A stretch of 8,604 nucleotides of DNA from Palsa-1392 sp036493915. Its GTDB lineage: Bacteria > Verrucomicrobiota > Verrucomicrobiia > Chthoniobacterales > UBA10450. The stretch is taken from contig DASXPA010000200.1 in NCBI GenBank assembly GCA_036493915.1, positions 1 to 8,604 of the forward strand. The letters are read 5' to 3'. Each line of letters opens with the position of its first letter. The stretch's first letter is position 1. Made by a program: the position numbers and the translations under genes. Positions 1 to 5,741 of the stretch are shown here, piece by piece. Under the pieces are notes generated by a model that was not told the DNA's origin, made no database searches, and saw only the letters and a list, made by a program, of their open reading frames with translations.

Positions 1-375
1 CTGCTCCGCCATCGCGCTGCTCATCGTGTCGAGCGTCACCGGTCCGGCAAATCTTCCCACGATGGCCAGCATCAACTGCGCGTTTTGATGCTGCCAGAGC
101 TGGTAATCGCAAAAGACCCAGATGAGATCCACGAGCACGACTGCCACCATGCTCCCGAGGAGCGTGCTCAGAAATCCGAGTTTCGCTCCGTCTTTGAAGC
201 CGAAAAGCGGCCGCTGCCGCAACGCCGCGCGGACTGCGACACCAGCCCCGATGACGTAAGCCGGGAAGATGAAAACATTGAGGTAAGGCAAAAGTCCGAT
301 CACTCCCGTGACGAGCGCGCCGAGGTAGAGCGGCGTTTCGGTATCGGACTTGGGCTCGGGCGACTCGACGGACAT
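1..375 (-). CDS. Partial membrane protein of unknown function (N-terminal 125 residues)
   Basis: This is an open frame with no stop from an ATG at 375-373 to the window edge, so the C-terminus lies outside. The protein starts with an acidic, Pro/Ser/Glu-rich stretch (residues 1-14). Hydrophobic segments follow at about 16-50 and 66-91, separated by a short basic loop (about 51-65), and a soluble-looking tail begins at about 92. That is the look of a small inner-membrane protein. It is divergent from the cyclic-nucleotide/DUF1003 gene across a 129-nt gap. There is no clear Shine-Dalgarno before the ATG. I do not recognise the family and assign no function; a small DUF-type membrane protein is likely. 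Confidence 0.6.
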   Translation of the reverse strand, partial: MSVESPEPKSDTETPLYLGALVTGVIGLLPYLNVFIFPAYVIGAGVAVRAALRQRPLFGFKDGAKLGFLSTLLGSMVAVVLVDLIWVFCDYQLWQHQNAQLMLAIVGRFAGPVTLDTMSSAMAEQ

Positions 376-504
376 AGGGTCGTGAGTTAAAGGAAAGCGC
401 GCCGGCTTTAGCGAGAAAAATCCAGCGCGGACTCTGACGCTTTCGCATCGACGCCTCGGCGAGAGGTCAGTTACCTTTGGTCTCGGCGCCGCCTTTGCAT
501 TTTC
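376..504. other. Divergent intergenic region
   Basis: This stretch separates two divergent genes and must hold the promoter of the kdsA-lpt-hpf operon and of the leftward membrane-protein gene. I see no convincing -35/-10 pair, no Shine-Dalgarno before either ATG and no strong inverted repeat. One short repeat, CCTC/GAGG with a 5-nt loop, sits near 452-464 and is too weak to interpret. Confidence 0.4.
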
Positions 505-1329
505 ATGAACCTCCAAGCCCTGCGCTCCGTCCCGCTTTTCCAAGCACTCGGCAACAAAGACGCTGCCGATCTCTTTAGCCTCTTCAGTGTCCGCACGATT
601 CCCGCCGGGACCGCGCTCTTCAAGCGCGACGATCCGGGCGACGCGATGTTCTTCATCGAGAGCGGCCACATCCGCATCAGCATGCACGACACCGACGGGA
701 GGAACACCACTCTCGCCGATATGGGGCCGGGCGACTTTTTCGGGGAAATGGCGATGCTCGACGGGTGCGCGCGCTCCGCGGATGCGACCGCGATGAAGGA
801 GACCCAACTGGCGGTCCTGGCGCGGGAGGATCTGCGTGAGTTCGTGCACAAAAACCCCGACATCGCGCTCGGGCTCCTCACTGCGATGACGCAGCGACTC
901 CGGCGCACAGACAATCTTTTGCGCCACCGCATTTCGCGCAACGTGAACGAAGAAGAAGCCGCCCGCCTAACGATGGCCGACCGCGCGGCGGACAAAATCG
1001 CGGAGTTCGGCGGGAGTTGGAAATTCATTGGCGCTTCGATTTGTTTCTCGCTCCTTTGGATCGCCTTCAACAGCTATGTCCTCTACTCCGGCAACGCCTT
1101 CGATCCGTTTCCCTACGTCCTGCTCAATCTCGTCCTCGGTATGATTGCCGGGCTGCAGGCGCCGATCATCATGATGTCGCAGAATCGCCAAGGCGAAAAA
1201 GACCGGCTCCGCGCCGACCTCGATTATCGGGTGAATTTGAAAAACGAACTGCTCCTCACCGAGGTCCTGCGCCGGCTCGAGAATCTGGAAGGCAGCCGCT
1301 CGCAATTGCCACCGGCGGAGGAATTGTGA
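505..1329 (+). CDS. Cyclic-nucleotide-binding domain fused to DUF1003 membrane domain
   Basis: Residues about 5-125 form a CAP/PKA-type cyclic-nucleotide-binding fold. The phosphate-binding cassette is visible as FGEM (79-82) followed by ARSADATA (89-96), so the Glu (E81) and Arg (R90) that normally contact the nucleotide are kept. Residues about 157-260 match DUF1003: ADRAADKIAEFGGSW, two membrane spans (about 174-194 and 203-223), then QNRQ...DRLRADLDYRVNLKNE. There is no DNA-binding helix-turn-helix, so it is not a CRP-type regulator. It is probably an inner-membrane protein with a cytosolic ligand sensor. The start is where this family usually begins, close to a PLF motif, although no Shine-Dalgarno precedes it. 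It ends 3 nt before kdsA and is probably the first gene of that operon. The ligand and output are unknown. The domain calls are firm; sensing is inference. Confidence 0.88.
   Translation: MNLQALRSVPLFQALGNKDAADLFSLFSVRTIPAGTALFKRDDPGDAMFFIESGHIRISMHDTDGRNTTLADMGPGDFFGEMAMLDGCARSADATAMKETQLAVLAREDLREFVHKNPDIALGLLTAMTQRLRRTDNLLRHRISRNVNEEEAARLTMADRAADKIAEFGGSWKFIGASICFSLLWIAFNSYVLYSGNAFDPFPYVLLNLVLGMIAGLQAPIIMMSQNRQGEKDRLRADLDYRVNLKNELLLTEVLRRLENLEGSRSQLPPAEEL
965..973 (+). repeat. GCCTAACGA copy 1
   Basis: Exact 9-mer inside the cNMP/DUF1003 gene, read as part of CGC CTA ACG ATG; it uses the Leu codon CTA. Confidence 0.7.
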
Positions 1330-1332
1330 GTC

Positions 1333-2157
1333 ATGGCTGCTCTCGCGAAACCGCTCAAGATCGGACCGGTCACTCTCGGCGGAAAACTTCCGGCGTTGAT
1401 TCTCGGCCCGTGCGTCATTGAGTCGGAAAAGTTCGTCAGGCGAATGGCGCGCAGGATCGGCGAAATTTGTGCCGCCGAAGAGTTGCCATTCATCTTCAAG
1501 GCTTCCTACGACAAGGCGAACCGCACCTCCGTGCGCTCCTTCCGCGGGATCGGCGTAAAGGAAGGTTGCGAGCTGCTCGCAGAGATCGGGCGCGAACTGA
1601 AGATGCCGGTCACGACGGACGTGCATTTGCCGAGCGAGGCCGCGATCGCGGCGGAATACATCGCCGTGCTGCAGATCCCCGCCTTCCTCTGTCGTCAGAC
1701 CGATCTCCTTCGCGCCGCCGCCGAGACTGGGCGGGCCGTGAATGTGAAGAAAGGCCAGTTCCTCGCGCCGTGGGATCTACGTAATGTGGCCGAAAAGCTG
1801 GAGACGTTTGGCGCGAAAAAGTTCTTCTTCACCGAACGCGGCACCAGCTTTGGCTACAACAACCTCGTCGCCGACATGCGCACGCTCGCCTGGGTGCGCG
1901 AAGCCGGCTACCACATCGTCTTCGATGCTACCCATTCGGTGCAGCGGCCGGGCGGGGCGGGCGACTCCACTTCCGGCGACGCCGCACTCGCGCCGGTCCT
2001 CGCCCGCGCCGCGCTCGCCGCCGGCTGCGATGGCATTTTCATGGAAGTCCACGAGAACCCGGCGCGCGCGCTTTCCGATGGACCAAATCAGATCCCGCTA
2101 AAGGATTTGCCGAAGCATCTGCGCATGTTTAAAGCTATCCATGCTGCGGTTTCGTAG
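1333..2157 (+). CDS. kdsA: 3-deoxy-8-phosphooctulonate synthase (KDO-8-phosphate synthase)
   Basis: The enzyme condenses phosphoenolpyruvate with D-arabinose-5-phosphate to KDO-8-phosphate in the cytosol, the committed step to the LPS inner-core sugar KDO (EC 2.5.1.55). The 274 residues cover the whole TIM barrel. Family motifs are GPCVIES (25-31), FKASYDKANRTS (55-66), TTDVH (94-98), QTDLL (122-126), KKGQF (139-143), TERGTSFGYNNL (167-178) and FDATHSVQ (197-204). Cys27 stands where E. coli KdsA has Asn. With His201, Glu238 and Asp249 in the expected places, this indicates the metal-dependent class of the enzyme. A GGAGG at 1317-1321, 11 nt before the ATG, is the likely ribosome-binding site. 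It follows the cNMP/DUF1003 gene by 3 nt and overlaps the lptC start by 17 nt. Confidence 0.97.
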   Translation: MAALAKPLKIGPVTLGGKLPALILGPCVIESEKFVRRMARRIGEICAAEELPFIFKASYDKANRTSVRSFRGIGVKEGCELLAEIGRELKMPVTTDVHLPSEAAIAAEYIAVLQIPAFLCRQTDLLRAAAETGRAVNVKKGQFLAPWDLRNVAEKLETFGAKKFFFTERGTSFGYNNLVADMRTLAWVREAGYHIVFDATHSVQRPGGAGDSTSGDAALAPVLARAALAAGCDGIFMEVHENPARALSDGPNQIPLKDLPKHLRMFKAIHAAVS

Positions 2158-2680
2158 CGCGCCTCCCATTTCACGCGGCGCGCGATTCAGTCTCGTTCTC
2201 ATCGTTGCCTGCAGCTGCTGTGGGATATCGTCACTCGCAGCCAAACGCCGCAAACCGTTGCCCACGGCGACGCCGCAAAACTCGAAGGAAGACTTCGGCC
2301 TCAAAAATATTCCGCTTACCGTGGGCCATGCAGCGAAAGGGCTCGTCCTGCCGAATTACGACCAGAAAGGCCATCTGCTCGGGCGCTTCGAAGCGGCGAC
2401 CGCGAGTCGCATTGACGAACAACATGTTCACTTCAGCGGCCTCAAAATTGTCACTTACGACGGGCAGCAGAAACCGGATTTCAACATCGACATGAGCGAC
2501 GCTGTCCTCAATCTCGACACCCGCGTGATCAGCTCGAATCGGCGGACCGAGATCAAACGCAATGATTTCGAGATTGCCGGCGACAGCATGCAATTCAATA
2601 CCAGCACCCACCAGGGGACGCTCGTCGGCAACGTGCACATGACAATTTTTAACCAGTCGCACCTAACCGGAAATCCGTAG
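2141..2680 (+). CDS. lptC: LPS export periplasmic protein LptC
   Basis: LptC is the bitopic inner-membrane partner of LptB2FG that hands LPS to LptA. The 179-residue product has a basic N-terminus, a hydrophobic stretch (about 15-34) and a periplasmic part that looks like an LptC/OstA-type beta-jellyroll (about 60-172). Recognisable patterns are KGLVLPNYDQKG (66-77), FEAATASRID (83-92), LKIVTYDG (101-108) and a closing GTLVGNVHMTIF (159-170). The hydrophobic segment contains IVAC (21-24), which would fit a lipobox, and two further cysteines (26, 27). It may therefore be a lipoprotein or cleaved rather than permanently anchored. The start lies inside the kdsA end (17-nt overlap) without a Shine-Dalgarno, which suggests translational coupling. 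LptC sequences diverge strongly, so the call rests on pattern and operon context. Confidence 0.82.
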   Translation: MLRFRSAPPISRGARFSLVLIVACSCCGISSLAAKRRKPLPTATPQNSKEDFGLKNIPLTVGHAAKGLVLPNYDQKGHLLGRFEAATASRIDEQHVHFSGLKIVTYDGQQKPDFNIDMSDAVLNLDTRVISSNRRTEIKRNDFEIAGDSMQFNTSTHQGTLVGNVHMTIFNQSHLTGNP

Positions 2681-2682
2681 CC

Positions 2683-3303
2683 ATGAAACCGCTTCTCTTC
2701 AGCGCCTTGTTTCTTGCGCTTGCGGTAGGCTGGCCGCTCCCTGCAGAAACCGTTCCGCCGAGCGCTTCGCCATCAGCGGTGCAATCGACCGCCAGTCCCG
2801 CCAATGGCAAGCAAGCGATCACGACCCAGATTTATTCCGATGAAGCTTCTTTCGAGACCGAGAAACGCATCGGCGTTTTCACTGGTCACGTCCGCGTCTT
2901 CGATCCGCGCTTCAACGTCCAATCGGACAAGCTGACCGTATACATTCACAAGGAGGAAAACCAAGGTCTCGAAAAAGCGATTGCTGAAGGCCACGTCGGC
3001 GTGGTCCGTGTGAAGCCCGATCCAAAAGGCGGGCCGCCGAGCAAAGCGATCGGACTCTGTGAAAGAGCGGTTTACACTTCCTCCGATGGCAACGTTGAGA
3101 TGACCGGCAGCCCACGCGTGCAGCAGGGCCTCGACACCCACATCGCGACCAGCTCCAACACGGTGATGATTCTGAATCAGGACGGACAGCTCACGACTCA
3201 CGGCCCAAGCCGCACGGAGATCCGCCAGCAACCATCGCCATCTCCGGTCACGGCCGCCCCTTCAGGCTCGCCGTCGTCCACACCTGCGTCGAAAAAGCCA
3301 TGA
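2683..3303 (+). CDS. lptA: LPS transport periplasmic protein LptA (OstA-like)
   Basis: LptA forms the periplasmic beta-jellyroll bridge carrying LPS from LptC to the outer-membrane LptD. The 206 residues begin with a Sec signal peptide (MKPLL, hydrophobic to about residue 18, probable cleavage after LPA at 19-21). A Pro/Ser/Thr-rich linker follows (about 24-42), then the OstA-type domain (about 48-175). Its repeated strand pattern shows in FTGHVRVFD (66-74), LTVYIHKE (84-91), IAEGHVGVVR (100-109) and VEMTGSPRVQQG (138-149). The tail (about 182-206) is low-complexity Pro/Ser/Thr ending in KKP and is probably disordered. The gene starts 2 nt after lptC and its stop overlaps the lptB start (ATGA). 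The partner membrane proteins LptF and LptG are not in the window. Confidence 0.88.
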   Translation: MKPLLFSALFLALAVGWPLPAETVPPSASPSAVQSTASPANGKQAITTQIYSDEASFETEKRIGVFTGHVRVFDPRFNVQSDKLTVYIHKEENQGLEKAIAEGHVGVVRVKPDPKGGPPSKAIGLCERAVYTSSDGNVEMTGSPRVQQGLDTHIATSSNTVMILNQDGQLTTHGPSRTEIRQQPSPSPVTAAPSGSPSSTPASKKP

Positions 3304-4085
3304 CGACGGAAACTGCCGACCGCCCCGCTTTAGCCAAATCGTCGAACACGCCAGTGAAAAAAGACTTCGTCCTCGTGACCAGCGGCCTGGTGAAAATCTA
3401 CAACGGCCGCGCGGTCGTAAACGGGATCGATCTCACCGTCGGCCCGGGTGAGATCGTAGGATTGTTAGGCAAGAATGGCGCCGGCAAGACGACGACGTTT
3501 TACATGATCGTCGGACTCGTTAGGCCGAACATCGGGCGGGTCGTCTTTTCCCGTGACGACGTCACCGATTACCCGATGTACAAACGCGCCCGGCTCGGAA
3601 TGGGTTACCTGCCGCAGGAAGAATCGATCTTCCGCAAAATGACCGTGGAGCAAAACATCATGGCCATTCTGCAGACGATGCCGTTGAGCAAGAAGGAGCG
3701 GCGCCATCGTTGCGACGAGCTGCTCCATCAATTTGGGATCGAGCGCATCGCGAAGAACATCGCCCTCACCTTGAGTGGCGGCGAGAAACGCCGCCTCACG
3801 ATCGCGCGCTCGCTCGTTACCCAGCCGAAGTTGCTCATGCTCGACGAGCCTTTTAGCGGCGTCGATCCGATCGCGGTTTACGACGTCCAGCAACTTGTCG
3901 TCAACCTCCGCCAATCCGGCCTCGCTATTCTCATCACCGATCACAACGTCCGCGAAACCCTCTCCATCGTCGATCGCGCCTACCTTGTCGACGAAGGCCA
4001 GGTCGTGAGCGAAGGCACGAAGGATTTCCTCATCAACGACCCGATCAGCCGGCAGCTGTATCTCGGGGAACGCTTTCAGATGTAA
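3300..4085 (+). CDS. lptB: LPS export ABC transporter ATP-binding protein LptB
   Basis: LptB is the cytosolic ATPase that powers LPS extraction by LptB2FG. All ABC signatures are intact in the 261 residues: Walker A GKNGAGKTT (57-65), Q-loop Gln106 in YLPQEESIFRK, signature LSGGEKRR (158-165), Walker B LLMLDEP (178-184) and switch His215 in TDHNVRET. The SIFRKMTVEQNI region and the closing YLGERFQM are typical of LptB rather than of other ABC ATPases. The N-terminus is about 20 residues longer than E. coli LptB; this extension is polar with no visible motif. An internal start around the FVLVTSGLVKIY segment is possible, but the ATGA overlap with lptA favours the annotated ATG. Two codons in the Walker A region and just after it carry the GCCTAACGA-type word (TTA at 3464, AGG at 3521). 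Confidence 0.97.
   Translation: MTTETADRPALAKSSNTPVKKDFVLVTSGLVKIYNGRAVVNGIDLTVGPGEIVGLLGKNGAGKTTTFYMIVGLVRPNIGRVVFSRDDVTDYPMYKRARLGMGYLPQEESIFRKMTVEQNIMAILQTMPLSKKERRHRCDELLHQFGIERIAKNIALTLSGGEKRRLTIARSLVTQPKLLMLDEPFSGVDPIAVYDVQQLVVNLRQSGLAILITDHNVRETLSIVDRAYLVDEGQVVSEGTKDFLINDPISRQLYLGERFQM
3517..3525 (-). repeat. GCCTAACGA copy 2
   Basis: Exact copy on the minus strand inside lptB, read there as CTC GTT AGG CCG; it uses the Arg codon AGG. A one-mismatch copy (GCCTAACAA, minus) lies at 3462-3470. Confidence 0.7.
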
Positions 4086-4088
4086 ACC

Positions 4089-4095
4089 AAAGGAG
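4089..4095 (+). promoter_or_regulatory. Shine-Dalgarno of hpf
   Basis: AAAGGAG lies 4 nt before the hpf ATG. It is the clearest ribosome-binding site in the window; most neighbours have none. This suggests that hpf, last in its operon, is translated independently of lptB. Confidence 0.6.
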
Positions 4096-4099
4096 TCGC

Positions 4100-4675
4100 A
4101 TGCAAACCGAGCACAACAATCCCACCGTCAAAGTCACCGGCCGCCATCTCGCGATCACCGATGCGATCAACGACTACGCCACGCGCAAGATCGAGGGCCT
4201 CCATCTCGATTACCCGAAGATCATTGAGGCGCACATCATCCTCGGCGTAGAGAAACACCGGCACTGGGCCGAGGTCGTCCTCGTTTGTTCCAACCACATC
4301 ACGATCGAAGCCTGCGAAGAGACCGATGATCTTTACGTGGCGATGGACGCCGTCACCGACAAGATCGCGCGTCAGATGCGCAAATACAAAACGCGCCTCC
4401 TCCGCCGCCATCGCCCGCGCAAGGACGACATCCGCCATCTCGAAGAGCAGATCCTTCATCGCGAGCCGGTCGAGGAAGATGAGCATCACGAGCACGCCGT
4501 CGTCCGGACCGAGCGCTTTTCGTTGAAGCCGATGTTCGTCGACGAAGCAGTGCTGCAACTCGAGATGTCGGCGCGGCAATTCATGGTCTTTATGAACGCG
4601 CGCAACTCGCGCGTCAGCGTGCTCTATCGGCGAAAAAGCGGCGACTTCGGCCTAATCGAACCGGCGTTGGCCTGA
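4100..4675 (+). CDS. hpf: Ribosome hibernation promoting factor, long form
   Basis: Long-form HPF binds idle 70S ribosomes in the decoding region and joins them into 100S dimers in stationary phase or starvation. The N-terminal S30AE/RaiA domain covers about residues 8-105 (VTGRHLAITDAINDYATRKI, then HWAEVV and TIEACEETDDLYVAMDAVTDKI). A charged, His-rich linker follows (about 106-135). The C-terminal dimerisation domain (about 136-190) has the hallmarks KPMFVDEAVLQLEMS, FMVFMNAR, VLYRRKSGDFGLIEP. The full 191 residues mark the long class that dimerises without a separate RMF protein. It starts 14 nt after lptB and is probably the last gene of the operon. In E. coli rpoN separates lptB and hpf; it is missing here. 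Confidence 0.96.
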   Translation: MQTEHNNPTVKVTGRHLAITDAINDYATRKIEGLHLDYPKIIEAHIILGVEKHRHWAEVVLVCSNHITIEACEETDDLYVAMDAVTDKIARQMRKYKTRLLRRHRPRKDDIRHLEEQILHREPVEEDEHHEHAVVRTERFSLKPMFVDEAVLQLEMSARQFMVFMNARNSRVSVLYRRKSGDFGLIEPALA

Positions 4676-4682
4676 GCTCAGG
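4671..4682. repeat. 12-bp perfect palindrome over the hpf stop codon
   Basis: CCTGAGCTCAGG reads the same on both strands and includes the hpf TGA (4673-4675). As RNA it could fold only into a 4-bp stem. It may be chance, or part of the element that follows. Confidence 0.35.
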
Positions 4683-4683
4683 G

Positions 4684-4784
4684 CTGTCTCGAAAGCTGAC
4701 ACAACTGTGTCAGATAACGACGCGATCCGGGAACGGAGACAGTCATCCTCCCTCGGAGAATGCTTAGGCACGGCCGTTGCTAAG
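4684..4784 (+). other. Possible structured RNA or hpf 3' element
   Basis: Several helices can be drawn by eye in one order. P1 pairs CTGTCT (4684-4689) with AGACAG (4737-4742). Inside it are P2, CTGACAC/GTGTCAG (4696-4702 with 4707-4713) around an AACT loop, and P3, CCG/CGG (4727-4729 with 4734-4736) around GGAA, a GNRA tetraloop. P1-P3 make a three-way junction. Downstream, CTTAG (4763-4767) pairs with CTAAG (4780-4784), and a bulged G allows two more pairs. No T-run follows any stem, so it is not a standard intrinsic terminator. It lies between the hpf stop and a possible small ORF at 4807, so it could be a leader RNA, a 3' stabiliser or an sRNA. I could not match it to a known riboswitch or ribozyme. 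Confidence 0.3.
4696..4713. promoter_or_regulatory. 18-bp inverted repeat, candidate operator
   Basis: CTGACACA-AC-TGTGTCAG is an uninterrupted pair of 8-bp arms with a 2-bp centre, the size and symmetry of a dimeric repressor site. It lies 21 nt after the hpf stop and 93 nt before a possible small ORF. No regulator gene is nearby. It could equally be the P2 stem of a folded RNA. Confidence 0.4.
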
Positions 4785-4806
4785 GAAACCGCACACCAAA
4801 ATAGCC

Positions 4807-4929
4807 ATGCTTACGATTTCCGCTTTTCTACTCGTTACATCCTCGGTCCTCACCAGCGTCTGGTGGGCCTGTAAAGACGAAACTGTGAACGCTCCCGGCC
4901 ACGGCTCCGACACGATCTCGGCGCTCTAA
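4807..4929 (+). CDS. Possible 40-residue single-span membrane peptide
   Basis: An ATG at 4807 opens a 40-codon frame ending TAA at 4927-4929. Residues about 2-21 are hydrophobic (MLTISAFLLVTSSVLTSVWW), followed by ACKDE and a short polar tail with APGHGSD. That layout suits a small membrane-anchored peptide. It fills the 250-nt gap between hpf and the convergent SDR gene, and its stop overlaps the SDR stop by 3 nt. No Shine-Dalgarno sits at the right distance (AAGGA at 4782-4786 is about 20 nt away). No family is recognised. It could be a chance frame, which is common at this length. Confidence 0.33.
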   Translation: MLTISAFLLVTSSVLTSVWWACKDETVNAPGHGSDTISAL

Positions 4930-5741
4930 ATCGTCGGGATAACGGATTCGCTCATCCCGCTTTGAAAGTTCGGATAGCGCGGCGACCAGCCCAGCTCACG
5001 CAGGCGGCGGTTGCTCACTCGCTTGTTGCTCGCACCGCGTTTGCGCGGTGGCGGCTCCTCGATCGTCTGCGGAATCGGCCGGCCTAGTCTCTTCGCGAGC
5101 CATTCGTAGGCTGTGCGCTGCGTGATCGGCTCGTTGTCCGTGACGTTAAAAATTCGCTCGTCAGGCGAAGCAGCCAACAGGAGCAGCGCAGTCGCAATGT
5201 CGTCGCGGTGCACCTGATTGAGTATCCGACCGCCGTCGTCTTCGATCCGAGCTTCGCCGGCGAGTAATTTGCGGAGCAAGGCGGAGCGTCCCGGGCCGTA
5301 AACTCCCGCGAGCCGGGCGACGAGACCGCCATTTTGCCTAACGAATTCTTCGGTCTCGCGCAAAACCCTTCCACCCTCGTGGGTCGGCTCCGCGGCGCTT
5401 TCTTCGTCGACCCATTCGCCGTCTTTTTGCGCGTAAACCGACGTACTGCTCGTGAAAATGAAGCGGCGCGGGCCCAGCACTTGAACGAGGTTGCGCGCGC
5501 CTTCGAGATACACCTGGCGATAACTTTCCGGTCCGCCGCCGCCGGAGCTGGCGCAATGAATCACTGTATCAAATTTCGCCGCCGCCGCGGCGACCGCGGT
5601 GCGGTCGGCGATGTCGACTGCCCGGTAACGCATGCTGCCAGCGTGGCGCGTCCAGCCTTCCACCTCCCAGCCGTGGGCCCGAAAAAGCTCCGCAGTCGCG
5701 GCGCCGACGTAGCCGCAACCGGCGATCAAGACGCGCGGCAT
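4926..5741 (-). CDS. NAD-dependent epimerase/dehydratase-like protein (atypical SDR, YeeZ-like)
   Basis: The 271-residue protein has the Rossmann start MPRVLIAGCGYVGAATAELF with the dinucleotide motif GCGYVG (8-13), then VIHCAS (60-65), the TSSTSVY segment (97-103), GVYGPGR (146-152), VHRDDIATAL (177-186) and the tail NKRVSNRRLRELGW (239-252). This matches the extended/atypical short-chain dehydrogenase group around E. coli YeeZ. The usual catalytic YxxxK is not present: after Tyr103 the lysine is at 106 (YAQK) and position 107 is Asp. The substrate is unknown and catalytic activity is unproven; nucleotide-sugar or cofactor chemistry is a guess. The ATG overlaps the scpA stop as TGATG, implying translational coupling. 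It is the last gene of the minus-strand block. One GCCTAACGA copy lies inside it at 5336. Confidence 0.85.
   Translation of the reverse strand: MPRVLIAGCGYVGAATAELFRAHGWEVEGWTRHAGSMRYRAVDIADRTAVAAAAAKFDTVIHCASSGGGGPESYRQVYLEGARNLVQVLGPRRFIFTSSTSVYAQKDGEWVDEESAAEPTHEGGRVLRETEEFVRQNGGLVARLAGVYGPGRSALLRKLLAGEARIEDDGGRILNQVHRDDIATALLLLAASPDERIFNVTDNEPITQRTAYEWLAKRLGRPIPQTIEEPPPRKRGASNKRVSNRRLRELGWSPRYPNFQSGMSESVIPTI
5336..5344 (+). repeat. GCCTAACGA copy 3
   Basis: Exact copy antisense to the SDR gene, read there as TTC GTT AGG CAA; it again uses AGG for Arg. Confidence 0.7.

Noticed and set aside
471..1626. Minus-strand open frames of 199 and 219 codons opposite the cNMP/DUF1003 and kdsA genes.
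   Set aside because: The plus-strand genes have recognisable domains; these translations show none.
4684..4713. Hammerhead-like core, because CTGA and GAAA words occur near 4673-4702.
   Set aside because: The CUGANGA box and the required stem order are missing.
4676..4800. Rho-independent terminator after hpf.
   Set aside because: No stem is followed by a run of T on the plus strand.
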